From: Syngnathus acus
Lineage: Eukaryota; Chordata; Actinopteri; Syngnathiformes; Syngnathidae
NCBI RefSeq assembly: GCF_901709675.1
Contig: NC_051094.1
Span: 1,054,001-1,118,000 of the forward strand
Direction: 5' to 3'
Length of the DNA stretch: 64,000 bases
Shown here: positions 35,601-49,487 of the stretch, piece after piece
Layout of the letters: every line of letters begins with the position of its first letter
Position numbering within the stretch: position 1 is the stretch's first letter
Notes under the pieces: model-generated
Seen by the model: only the letters and a program-made list of their open reading frames with translations
What the model was told of the DNA's origin: nothing
Databases searched by the model: none
Program-made: the position numbers and the translations under genes

Positions 35601-38600
35601 ACATTTAAGAGTACAAGCGCCTATGCACACATTTATTGTAACCGCCTAAAAAAGCCTCAGAAAGATTAAGGCAGCGCTCTGCATTCTTTCATTTCATTCG
35701 CCGAGTGGTTTCAAGATCTGGCGCACTTGGCAAAGGAACACAAACAAGACAAAGATCTTTGCAGTCTTGAAAAACCTGCCAATCAACGAGTAGCGATCGA
35801 TGGCATCCAAAAGCGGGAGCCCGCATCGTGGCGGCGGCGGAACAAACCTAAATCAGCCTCCGTGCTCTTCTTCATGTCCTTGTGAAGCTTTTTTGTCTGA
35901 TCCTCCAGCCTGCGACGAGAGGAAGAATGATTATCGGCAACAATCTGCTGCGATGTAAACAGTCAATATGGCTTCAAGAGACACAAAATAGTAGTGGTGG
36001 CAAAACCCAGAGTTCAACTGTTTGATCGTAAACAATACAAGTCTGAATCGAGTTGGACAAAGTGTGCTACGAGAAGAAATTACACGTTTCACTGCGTACA
36101 AAGTTATTATGGCATCTTTTAGATCATTAACCAAACAGGTTAACATCAACTATATTTGCTGTAAAAAGCATTATTAACGCCTTTCATCATTCCTCTGTAC
36201 ATATTCCACTGATGGCTGTTCAAAATGGCAATTACCCGACCGACTAAGGAGGCTGAAAACACACGGCGCTCATTATATCAATCGAGGGCTTTCCAATCTC
36301 CCCCGAGACCACCGTCAGTCACGTCTGCTTTGATGAAAAGGCAAATGGGCTTCCATTTCCGCATCAGCTTTGCACAATTTGGGGGCGCGACAAAAGCCGG
36401 ACAAGGAAATCAAACGTGTGGGATTTGTTTACAAAATGGATGGAATATTGTAGATGAAGGGCAAGAACATATTTGACTTTTGTTTTGCAGCCTAATAAGC
36501 GAGCGCCGTGCTGCGTTGGAATCATCGATTCTGTTACATAATGAGTTACCGACACGATTCGGTATTAGCTTCACTCAAAACACAATGGACGCGTTTGCTT
36601 GTGGTTTCTGTGTGGGTTGAAATTCAAACTCTGAAATATTAGAAGGTCAGAGGAGGGCGGCTACATTTATATTCGTTTTCCCTTCATGACTCTCAATGAT
36701 TTGATTTTTGGATCGATTGACAATTCGCAAAAAATTCTCGGACTTTTCGGAAATTTCCCGAGTACAGGGACTTTACTTGGATATTTTAAAGTGCTATTGT
36801 TTTTGCCCAATATTAAGTACCGGAATTAATTGTTGCATTTATATTGACATTTTGACAGTTTCCATTCTTCAAGTGCTTTTTTCCCCCCCGCTCTCTCCAC
36901 AGTTCCCATCATTTTTCTGTAGCACATTGTGAAGCACGTGCAACACTACTAATAATTATTAATAATCTCATCATGCAGCAGACTGGACTTTTTTTTGTTT
37001 TTTTTCTGACAGCGTGGGCAAGATGTGTCCCGCAGGCCATCTGTTTGACACATGTGGACTACAGGGCTAGTGAAGATTCATGAATTAATACCTATCATAA
37101 CACGCTTTGGAGCGTCTTGACGTTTTCAAGGATTTCACAGAGAATCGCCAGCGACCAGATGGAGGTTTGTTCCAAAAATGTCAAGCGCGGCGAATGATGC
37201 AACGCGGCGCTGTATTGTTCACAGCACAGCTCTGTCAGAACAATCTGCACACTAACTTCTTATATCACTCTCACCAATTAGATGCAAGTGGGTCTGGCGG
37301 GCCGCAATCGCAAGCTTCATTTTCTCATAGTCACAATTTTTTTTTTTTGTGGCATTCTTGCAAAACGCTACAGCAGACATTATTAGCAATACTTGTGACA
37401 TGATTTAATCAGGATCCGGTCATTGCCGAATGTCTCACTCTGCAAAGATTGGCAGCACATGACCCCTCATTATCACAAATATAGGAATGAATTTTTTTAT
37501 CTATAGAAATTCAAGACATAGCACCTAGCTTTGCAGTGATCCACTGAGGAGATCAGCTTCCTCCATGTCACCGTGTACACAAGCCTCCACGTGTTCTCCC
37601 AAACCTTGATGAATACATATTTGGCGTACTTGACAATCTCGCACGCGCCGTTGCCGCAGATTTGCTGCTCTCACCACCGACAGAGAGCAAGCGGGCGCGG
37701 CTGAGGAGAGTCACCAGGTGAGGTTTGAAGCACTTTCCAAAAGGTGCTAATAGGGTGGCCTCATGGAACAGCTGCTGCTCCTTGACCCACTGCCCCACTG
37801 TTTTACCGCCACGTAACTTTCCCATATTCACAAAAAAATCACATTTTGGAAAAAACAACTATTCAAATTTTTTATATAAAATATATAATATAAAATATAT
37901 ATAAAATTTACATGTATACACACACACACACATAATATATATTTTTTTCTAACTATGAAAACAATCCTGCTATACAACAGGTCATGAGGAAAAGGAAAAT
38001 CTTTAATTGCCCAGACACTAAACAAGAATCACTGCTTTTCATGGCAGATTTTTTTTTGATGGATTGATAAGAATCTTTAGGGTGGAGCAGCAAAATGCCA
38101 GTCCAAGCCTGCCATGCTGACTCACACGTGAGGGCGATTGACACCACCACACCTAACCGATTAAGGGTCCTCCTACTGTTTTACTTTTCCATCCAGATTC
38201 TGTTTCTAGTTTCTGGTTAAGACTTCTGTCTTGGTAAATCTCTGGTTTGAAATCTTTGAAGGCTTTCATACGGTTTTATACTGTACAGTATTTTGCTAAA
38301 TAAACCTTTTTAAATTCAATTGCACACTGGTCCACAATTTAAATGTGGATCCTTCATTGAAATTTTTTTTTTTCCAAAAATCGACTGTTTGAAACGTACG
38401 GCAACAAAAAAAAAAAAACGCTGATGGAAACTTTGGAGCAATTACAGTGTACCCCCCCGCCCAAAAAAAAACCAGTGTCTTTATTTTTCAATTGGAAGAA
38501 CTCATAAATGAATCTTAACTTAAATGGTGACTTACTTTTGGAGCTTGTCATATTCCCTCTCAAAGTCTCTTTCAACCTGAAAATAAACAAAATACATCTA

Positions 38601-41388
38601 CGTCCAGAAATGTCCAAATATCTGTTTGATGACTTTATGCCAAGTGTCTACTTACAGTTTTGGAGACAATCTGCTTTTTGGGCTGCCCAATCTTGAAGGG
38701 AATCCTGAAATGACATCAACAATGTTCATTTTGAGCATTTGCAATAATACTTGTAAACTGTAGATGCAATATAAAAGAAATAATTCCAAAAGTGTCTTCT
38801 TTTTATTCCGTGCAATGACCCTTTTCAAACATAAAATGTGCCTTAGTTTCGTAAAAGTTGTCAAATTAACCCCTCAATAAATGTCACTCGCATCGCAGTT
38901 GGGTGAATAACATGTTAACCAAAACTTTTCAACACAGTTAAGAAAAAAGTCAGAGAGCCCCACTTGAGTTTTGGCGACAAAACACCTTAGTTAAAAACAC
39001 ACACTCTTTTATCCCCATTTCAAAACCCGAGCTTTAATAAGTATCTCCGCAGCATCAGAGTGCTTTGTGAAGCCGACCGACGGCGCCTTAGCAAAAGCGC
39101 TAGCTGGCGGCTTGTCATTGATACGGCGCTAATGGGCTGAAATGTAAGCTATATGATGGACAGTTGTGTCTGACAGGCAGGGCGAGGCAGCAGCTGTGTC
39201 AAAAGAAAGGTGTGTAGTCTAATGAGGTGGATGGATGGAAGGAAGGAAGGAAGGAAGAGAGAGGGAGGGCCTGCGTTGCGCAACCAGGAAGCAACGCAAA
39301 AAAAAAAATCGTGTCAGGTACACTGATTGATAGCGTCTTAAAAACACACACACACAAGGCAGCCAAGACAATTAACAAACTATGTAAATGCACTAATGAC
39401 TGCCCAATAATTACCTTATTGTTTGTTTTTCTGGCTCACAGAATGCTAGCTTCCCGTAAGGAACTCAGGTATTTATTCCATCACTATTACGGTAATCGTT
39501 ATTACTTTTATGAGTGTATTGTGTTGATGATAATTAGCCCAATTGGGTGTTGTTTTGATACTGCAAACCATAAAAGTGTCATCCTGTCTAGTACATGTTA
39601 CTTTCACAATTTGTTTAAAAAAGAGAAAGACTTGCACTCGATGTCCAACCATACACTCGTGCCTCATGTTACAGCGGCGCTGATGCCTGATTTTACAAGC
39701 AGTGTGAAAGATTCTGCTATTGTCATCGCGACATCATGAGAACTCGTTCGGATTAACTTTGGCCCTTTAACTGAGCTGTCAATGTGTTCAAAGTGCGCAC
39801 TCAACATTTACTGCAACAGGCTCGACGACGTCACGGCCGCCCGAAAGCACGTAAGCATGAACAAAGAGGTGACAGTCTTCTGGCTATTACAGAAGAGCCA
39901 ATGGCGAGCGACCTCGCCTCTTGCGACCAGCACAGAGCACCGGTTGAAGATGTTGGGAAGCCGAATTGTTCCGCCTCTGACCCCAAAGTCAAAGCTGTCA
40001 CGTCAGAGGAGCAAGTGTGCGGGCTGCGCAGGAATGCGGCCCTCAGCAGGGTCCATAAAGAGCTCTTTTCACGGCCGCTGCACCCCACTCTTGACCTTGT
40101 GTTTGGCCGTGCGTGCTGGCCCGAGAGTGGCTTGCCAGCCATTGACGCCGACTGAACCCAATGACGCCATGTCACTTGATTGCTCGATAGCCGTCGTCCT
40201 TCCGTTTCGCACCAACAATGTGCCAAGTGTCATAAAAAAGGGAATGCGTGTGCAGACATCCAAGGATGAAGAGGATTATTAATTCACGTTACGTCCTTAA
40301 GCTACATTCGTGAATACTGTTCAACTTTGCTTGGCTCGGATCCATGCTCATTAACATGTGCCCACGATGGGATATATCCTGTACAATCACTGTTGTGTGT
40401 CCACCTACTCGCAATTGTACCTGTATCTGGGTTTTAACCGAAGCTCAGAGATGCAGAAAACAAGTCCAGTGAGTAAAGTGAGGAGATGACATTTCACTTT
40501 GCGTCCGGTGTGAGCGTAGCATCAGTACCCCAAATAAAAACATTAGCTTTAACTTCTAAATCAAAAATGAAAATATCATCTAAATGTCTACTTTTGTGCT
40601 TTTGTGTTTGAACTCTTCAAATGAATCATTTGACTTGACAGGGTCTTAAACTGTTATTGTCGGTGTCTAATGCCAACCTTCGTTCAGTCAATTTGCGAAC
40701 ATTTGATTTTGTACCGGATGCCAGTGCATCGACTTCCTTTCCCATCTGGTCCAACTTTATTGACCTCACTCAAAACTCTTATCAGTCAGTTACGTCCCTC
40801 ACCTCAAGGTCGGTTCTATTTGATACGAGTGAGAACTCTATTAAATTGACATGATGAGGATGTGAATGCAACTGTTTTCGGCACAAGTGTGCAAGCAATG
40901 ACGAGCGTGCTAACCTAACATGGGAACAGTGTAAACAGAAGACAAGCGCCCTTTACTAAAGTCTGACAACTCGGCTAAATTGCACGTTAAATCGAACCAT
41001 CTTTCGGTCAGAATAATGCAAAGCACAATAAAATTGTAATCCATACATTTATACGTGTACAATTCCTGCGTCGTTGCAAAGCCGAGTTAGCTTAGCACCC
41101 TTAGCGTGAATATAGTCAACAAAGTGTTCCAAAGGAGTTCTATTGCATTAGCGCAGACGATCCACATGACAACCACGTACATAATATGTCTGTTCAAATA
41201 GAATGAACATAGAAACACTGAGCAGGGCTTTGATAGACGCTAACGCTAACTTAGCCATAAGTTCTTATGCTACCAGGAAATAGCCAAAGCCCTGCTCGGC
41301 TTTGCTCAATGTATCGTTTCAAGCTGTATCAAGACTGCCTACAACCGAATCGTTCGCGTCGGGGGGAAATTGTGACTTACCAGCTCAT
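24857..41388 (-). CDS. bin3: Bridging integrator 3, N-BAR domain protein, complete
   Basis: BAR-domain protein that dimerises on curved membrane and links to actin organisation and Rho-family signalling; relative of yeast Rvs161. Nine coding exons on the minus strand: 41388-41381 (only ATGAGCTG), 38704-38656, 38576-38536, 35909-35848, 34667-34531, 31663-31623, 27337-27196, 26235-26101, 25003-24857. They close in frame to 253 aa, the length of human BIN3. Recognisable blocks are MSWIPFKIGQPKKQIVSKT, KISADLLSNPLCEQDQAF, DTAMKTMDSFNQEKVNQIQK, FEAKNKQLLDEMPKFYHSRI and the family C-terminus LNELRALSIVADD. The whole protein is BAR domain; there is no SH3 domain, as expected for BIN3. Exon 1 was placed by the split Trp codon TG|G and a GTAAG donor. 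Introns of 0.6-4.3 kb make up over 95 percent of the gene. It lies next to egr3, as in human 8p21.3. Confidence 0.95.
25680..25700. repeat. (GT)n microsatellite
   Basis: About ten GT units in the last bin3 intron. Confidence 0.95.
26065..26081. repeat. GGCC repeat
   Basis: Short run of GGCC units 20 bp from the exon 8 donor of bin3 (intronic side). A similar run lies at 57984-58003. Confidence 0.85.
26571..26606. repeat. (TG)n microsatellite
   Basis: Interrupted TG run (one GC step) in the bin3 intron between exons 7 and 8. Confidence 0.95.
27899..27960. mobile_element. Remnant of the CTATAAGTCGC inverted-repeat element family
   Basis: The phrase TGCACTGGACTATAAGTCGC, followed by ATTTTTGAGG and AAATTTACTTTAC, matches the sub-terminal part of the longer members of the TA-flanked element family seen at 10250, 15064 and 22093. 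No intact ends are visible. It lies in the bin3 intron between exons 6 and 7, and boundaries are approximate. Confidence 0.5.
27961..31622. other. bin3 intron interior, no recognised gene
   Basis: No exon-like segment with good splice sites and a recognisable product was found. 28640-29560 is GC-rich with many CpG, including a GGCCC-rich stretch near 28890-28912 followed by CTATTTATAAAC. A run of about 25 G lies at 30928-30954. A diverged remnant with scattered CGATAC words is at 31463-31520. Confidence 0.4.
32740..33340. promoter_or_regulatory. CpG-rich block inside a bin3 intron
   Basis: About 600 bp with dense CpG and high GC, bordered by AT-rich DNA, with GC-box-like GGGGCGGAGC near 32804 and a CT run at 33202-33222. 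It lies between bin3 exons 6 and 5, far from the bin3 start. By eye it looks like a CpG island. Long frames in it reflect base composition. It may be an internal promoter or enhancer. Confidence 0.45.
35160..35460. mobile_element. Diverged interspersed repeat with ATCGG/GATACC words
   Basis: The words AATATCGGTAAG, GTGATACCAG, CCAGTAGGTGGCACTACACT and ATTATCGGCACTGGTATGGG recall a common fish interspersed repeat made of TATCGG-type units. Related scraps are at 31463-31520 and 63404-63660. Ends and class could not be fixed. Confidence 0.35.
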
Positions 41389-42088
41389 TTTTGTTGAACT
41401 TCGAATCCAGTTTCAATGGGCTACTGTGTTTTCTTTCCAGGAACTCATCCCGTTTAGCCAAACGACGGGGCATCAAACAGGAAGTTGGACGATGAGCCAG
41501 CCAGCCAGTCAGCCAGCCAGCCAGCCGCTTGGCTTTCCTCCGAGGGAGGGAAGCGTCGCGTCGCGTCTCAAACTTGTCATCTCGCCTAAATTCACTTTTA
41601 TTCTTCACATTGCATAAATTGGTTTGTTTTGATTTGGTGCGCGACTCTAAACGGTTGTTCGTTCAAAATAATCGTCAGAAAAGCTCCAGGACTGCTTTTC
41701 ATTCAAGATACTCAAACACATCCTGAGTGTTGGAAGGTCACCTGCTCACAAAGCCTTGAGCATCTGGCACTGGAGAAAATGGCCATGCTGGAGCAATCTC
41801 ATGACTCACCTGAACTGGCTCTGTGTGACCCAAGTAGATCAAGGGACCTGTTTTGAAGACGTGGAAGGAGCTGCAGGAGATCCAGTCTGAGGAGCATATG
41901 AAGGCTTGGAAAGTCCATCAGACTCCAGAGCCTCTATTCAAACTTTGGTCGTTAGGATTTGATTCGGATCAAACCACCAAAGACAAATTACTCACGTTTA
42001 AACATAACTGGTCAATTAAGATGACTCTGATTCAAAATATAGCTTGTGAGACACTTGTCCTGAAACCTTTCTGACAGAGCTCATCTTG

Positions 42089-42140
42089 ATGTCGTGTGAC
42101 CCTAATGAGGATAAGCGGTACACAAAATGGATGAATGCAT
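42089..42140 (+). mobile_element. SINE/LINE 3' tail fragment
   Basis: GTGTGACCCTAATGAGGATA is followed by AGCGGTACACAAAATGGATG, the typical 3' tail of a widespread fish SINE. The upstream body is absent or too diverged to see. It probably comes from the same broad family as the SINE at 5458-5640, which keeps the other end. Confidence 0.65.
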
Positions 42141-42606
42141 GTGTAGCCAACCGGATGTTCAGTATGCGGTATCTTTCTTTATTCAAGTACTTACATAGAA
42201 ATGACAAAACATTTGCATGACAAGTAAACAAGGATAGAGTAAAATTCATTTCAATATTTAGCTCGTCATAAAAGGACCTTATTGTAAGGTAATAGAAACA
42301 TGAAAATAGTCCAAAGACATCCACGACATTTCAAACAAGACCTCTTGTTTTCCTTAAAAAAAAAAAAAACAAGAAAAAAAAAACGGAACAGTTATCCCAG
42401 TGTGCGTCTCAAATTGTCCATCCTGGAATGGTTCGTATCCCATTCTTCCCACCCGTTGTATTTTCATGCATAATAAAAAAAAATGAACGCCGCCCACGAC
42501 ATCGGGCAGGCAGCGCTTGGGAACATTTCCGTGCACATGCAAACACGAGGATATACTGCCATGAAAAGGAAACACAACACAACGGAAAAACAGTGCGCGT
42601 GTGTTG

Positions 42607-42711
42607 CCCTAGATCAGTGTTGCTCAAACCTTTTTTTGTTTCCCCCTCAGGAAAGACACTACGTACCTCCTTCTCTTGGAAGGGGGCAGTTTGAGAGCCA
42701 CTGCCCTAGAT
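42607..42711. mobile_element. Short hAT-like MITE with 8-bp target duplication
   Basis: An 89-bp element (42615-42703) starts CAGTGTTGCTCAAACC. Its right end, read on the other strand, is CAGTGGCTCTCAAACTGCCC. It is flanked on both sides by the identical octamer CCCTAGAT (42607-42614 and 42704-42711). CAGTG-type ends and 8-bp duplications are hallmarks of hAT transposons. No coding capacity. Confidence 0.8.
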
Positions 42712-43401
42712 AGCCACGAGATCCCTGAAGCCACCCCATGAGTGAGTAGCCTGAACTATCTCCGCACAAGCCCAGTCGGACAATTCAAACACAAACATTA
42801 GCATACGGCTGCCTTCCACTCGTGAGCAGACTGAGGTCACTTTTTTTTTTTTCTTCTCTTCTGTGATTTGGAGTTATCATGGCATATTGTTTTTGATCAG
42901 CCAACCCTGCAACCCAGTTTGGCACCAAAATGGCTGCTGATGTTGGCTGGTGTCCAACGTGAGGCCGAGAAGGAAGATGAGGCGTATTTCCACCCTCCGG
43001 TTTTTGTAAAAATATAAACAATATCGTTTTCCGAGTGGTGATCGTTTAATATTCAACAAACAAACAAACAAAACCAAAAAAAAACTATAGGATTCACACG
43101 GGAGGATTATTTTTCTGCTACCACCAAACTGTAGTGAGTGGGTGGGAATGAGGAGAGCGTGAATCCATCTGTTCATTACAACAACAACAAAAAAATACAG
43201 AAATGACAGTCAAGAGGATGTGACCAATGACATATTGAATACGTGAGGTTGTAATTACACGGCTTCATTTAGTCATGGAAAGAAAACCGTGCGGCGCATT
43301 CCTCAACACAATGCGTCGGCGAGGAGGCCACACTCACTATATAATTTAACACATCCAAGTGTCAATTCAAGAATAGCTTTTTTTCAAGGGGGGGAGGCGG
43401 T

Positions 43402-43403
<2 letters not shown>

Positions 43404-43451
<48 letters not shown>
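43404..43451. repeat. (AT)n microsatellite
   Basis: Pure AT run of about 48 bp, ending 11 bp before a MITE-like inverted repeat. Confidence 0.97.
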
Positions 43452-43455
<4 letters not shown>

Positions 43456-43461
43456 CTATAA

Positions 43462-43572
43462 CAGGGCTGGGGAACCATTCCATTAAAAAAAAACATCAGA
43501 GGAATTATTGTTAAAAAGATCCTTCTTTTTTTGTAATCATCAGTTTATCGATAAAAAGGTTCCCCAGCCCTG
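43462..43572. mobile_element. MITE-like inverted-repeat element, 111 bp
   Basis: The left end CAGGGCTGGGGAACC and right end GGTTCCCCAGCCCTG are perfect 15-bp inverted repeats. The flanks CTATAA and CTACGTAA are similar but not identical, so any 8-bp target duplication has decayed. The CAGGG ends suggest a hAT-type element. The interior is A/T-rich and non-coding. Confidence 0.7.
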
Positions 43573-45519
43573 CTACGTAATCGCTCAAAACATCAATATT
43601 ACATTAAACATAAATAGCTTTCTCTAGCTACTCACATCATCTAAATATTGCTTTGTGCTTACTGCATGGGAAGAGTTGCTACATGACCTTTCTTCAAAGA
43701 AATCTCGCCAACAATCTGATGGCACTTTTCAAAATTGTGCCCCCCGCCCCCCCCACTCTCCATTTGATGTGTTCAAATCTCTGGGTGCCTGTTCATTTAT
43801 CCATGTAGATGAGTTGAGAAAAGACCCCGTCAGGCCAAAATAATTGGAACGTCAGTGCATGGACGCCGGCCAGGAAGCTCAGCGGCGAAAACGGGTTGTT
43901 CCGACAGAGGGTGACGCTTCTTACTACAACGTGTTCTCTGTTCAACTTTCTGTTTCACCCTCGCTCGCCAATACTTGATCGCAATATGTCGGAAAGTCTC
44001 GCTCCAATAGAATTTAACAAGCACAACTGATTCCTGCACCCCAAAAAAAAAATCTGCCAGCCAGACTCAATGCTTCTGGAGAAGATATATAATTAGATTA
44101 TCCATAAAGTGGTTATTGGTCCCGGAATGCACATTTCTATTCATGAAATAACCTGGGTGGACATTTCACGGCTTTTGTCGACTGACGTCAAATTCACACG
44201 TTCATTTTCATTTCTGAGCAGACAATGTCTATTTGACTGTTTCATAAACCGGAAAGAAATCGGGTCAGCTTTTGACGACTAGTGTATCTTTTTGGCCCAA
44301 ATGTGAGTATTGTTTGGTGGAAGAAGACATTTGGTGTCTTTTCAACCTCCTTTCAGCACAATGGTCAACAACAACAACAACAAAAACCACTTGAGAAAAA
44401 TGTTGGTTTACGCAGAGGTTTGAGAGATGATGCAATCATTTAGCCTCTCCAAAATGGAAGAAGGCTTTACCACTTCAGGCATGGAGCAATTTTTTTTCTT
44501 CAATTAACTTTGAAACATAACCTCAACAAGCGTTCAGTCCAAAGCTTCTCTTTTAATTAATGCAGATATGTTGGATTAACATATTGTGCATTGTAGCATG
44601 CACATATATGTACAAAACCTTTTTTTTTTTTTTTATGGTGCGTTTGAGCGCATGACACAAACGGCAGTAACTTGCATACAAATTTAAATATGGTACAAAA
44701 AAAACAAGAAACTTCCTTGTTGGCTTAGACTTAGCATTTGAAAATGATTTGGATGTTGACTGCTATGCAAATACTGGGAAGTAGAAGGAACCATTCCTCC
44801 GACATGTAACATGCTAGTTTGACACCTGCTCCGTTTCAACCGAACTTGATGGTGTGAAATAAAAAAATAATAATTTGAGCGACTTTGGAGTCTGACCTTT
44901 CTTTGAACCCTACGCGGACGCAGATCTCACTCAAGTTTGGTAAATATCAGGCACAAAAAAAAAAACAAGGTTGGCTGAGTTACTACAATACATTTGGCAC
45001 ATTCATTGGAGAAAACAACATTCAAATAGAATAAAAAACACCACACGGTAACAAAAAATCAAATGAAACAAAAAAAAAAAAAGACAAGTGCCACTAATAA
45101 GGTGTCCATGACAGCACACAAACACAACCAATTGCACTTTTTAACAGCCGAGGAAAAGGAATGCATACATCTCAGACAACTCACCCTTTCACTTTGCTCC
45201 TCTCTTAATATTTACTTTGTCCATTTCGATAGCTGCGATCGATTCTGGCTTGTTCTCGGTTAAGAAATGTACAAAAGGGGAACCGGGGGCAGAGGGCGTG
45301 GATGCTCCATGGCCTTTTGGGCGGAATGTACGAAGATTCTCTCAGGTTGGCGGCGCGGCCTCCTCCCCTCCCCTCCCCCCTTCCCCCCCGGACTTCCATC
45401 TCAAAACAAGAGAGGATGCGAGCGAGAGTCACCCGTAGCGTTTCTTATCCTGGGCCCGGCGGCCCTGTTGCCCCGAGTCGATGTAAGGGTCAGACCGGTC
45501 CGTGAGCAGGGAGCGATGG

Positions 45520-48384
<2,865 letters not shown>

Positions 48385-48712
48385 AGCACTGCGAGTCACT
48401 CCGACATGGATGTGGACGGACGGAGACAGGGAGGGAGGCTGGGAGGGGGCCGTCGTATGTATATCCCCCTCCGGGAGTCAGGTGCGAGGAGTCGGGCTCC
48501 GACTCCGGCGGCAGCGGCGGCTCCTGGTGCGTTCCGAAGTTTATCTTGTTGATGCTTAGTTGATCTCCTCCCCGCCCGATGCGTCGACGCTTCCGTGCGT
48601 GTACTATTTTGTTATGACTCGGGACCGGCGTGGATGCCTTTTGCGGGCTGCTTGTGGTTCCAGTGGACTGTGCAAAAAAAATGAGTGGTGGCGGTGTACT
48701 TGCTCTATTGGA

Positions 48713-48748
48713 GCTGGCTGGCTGGCTGGCTGGCTGACTGACTGACTG
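48713..48748. repeat. GGCT then GACT tetranucleotide repeat
   Basis: About six GGCT units merge into three to four GACT units. The repeat lies about 330-365 bp upstream of the egr3 start codon, in the likely 5' UTR or core promoter. Confidence 0.93.
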
Positions 48749-48815
48749 GGGAGACTTCAGTGTGACGGGCGGGCGGAAGGTTGGGCGGCATTAATAGTGG
48801 GCTGGAACCTTGGCG

Positions 48816-48837
48816 TGACGTAGATGCCCATATAAGG
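48816..48837 (-). promoter_or_regulatory. CRE-like plus CArG box upstream of egr3
   Basis: TGACGT (48816-48821) is followed 6 bp later by CCATATAAGG (48828-48837), a perfect CC(A/T)6GG serum-response element. They lie about 435-455 bp upstream of the egr3 ATG. EGR-family genes are known SRF and CREB targets; use here is inferred from motif and position. Confidence 0.65.
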
Positions 48838-49430
48838 ACAGAGAGCTCGGCTTCCCAGGCTCCCCGCGCGTCGCCCGGCCAGCCCCGTGGAAACTGCAAG
48901 TGGAAGAAGGAAATGGTAACTAACGTAAGGGGCGGACGGTTATGAGGTTGCCGGTTTCAATCCTGCCTGCAGTTGACGTGATGTCACTCGGTCTTCTTCT
49001 CAAATTTCGAAAAGGTCCAAAGACTACCGATGCTGGAATGTACTTGATTTTTTCGTTTTTAAACTTGCACAAACCTCTCCCCTCACAAAATATCTCCCGT
49101 GCGTGTCCCTCTTCTATTTATATTTTTTCAAATAAGGTAATTATCAAGTGTACTTTTTGCCTACTGTCAAGTTGCCGTAATGGAGCTCGGCATTCAATCA
49201 GTAGAATTAAGATCACAATCGCATGGATTTCTTCTTCTTCCAAGGACTAGAAACTTTTTGGACACTTTTAACTATGTAAATGGAGCGTATCGCAACAAAA
49301 AGAAGCAGCCAACATGCACGGACAGCGTCAGCTGACGCACATGATGGTTTTGTCAACATTGTAGCAAGGCACCCCTGCTTTGGAGCCGGGGTTAGGTGTC
49401 GGCCCACGTGACCATCACAACGTGGAAACT

Positions 49431-49487
49431 CCAAATAAGGAGCCGTCCGGTCACGCCCCCTCCCTGCCCAATATGGGCAAGTTCCGG
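49431..49487 (-). promoter_or_regulatory. Distal CArG pair with Ets-like site upstream of egr3
   Basis: CCAAATAAGG (49431-49440) is a perfect CArG box. CCAATATGGG (49468-49477) has one mismatch, and TTCCGG (49482-49487), an Ets core on the other strand, follows 4 bp later. This CArG plus Ets spacing resembles an SRF/ternary-complex-factor serum response element. It lies about 1.05-1.10 kb upstream of the egr3 ATG. Confidence 0.6.

Larger units (their letters stand above)
41389..45519. other. Interval between bin3 start and egr3 stop
   Basis: Contains the bin3 promoter side, including a CCAG tetranucleotide run at 41496-41526, small transposable elements listed separately, and the egr3 3' UTR toward 45519. 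No exon was recognised. An open stretch at 41629-41856 has no recognisable product. The egr3 poly(A) site was not fixed. Confidence 0.45.
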
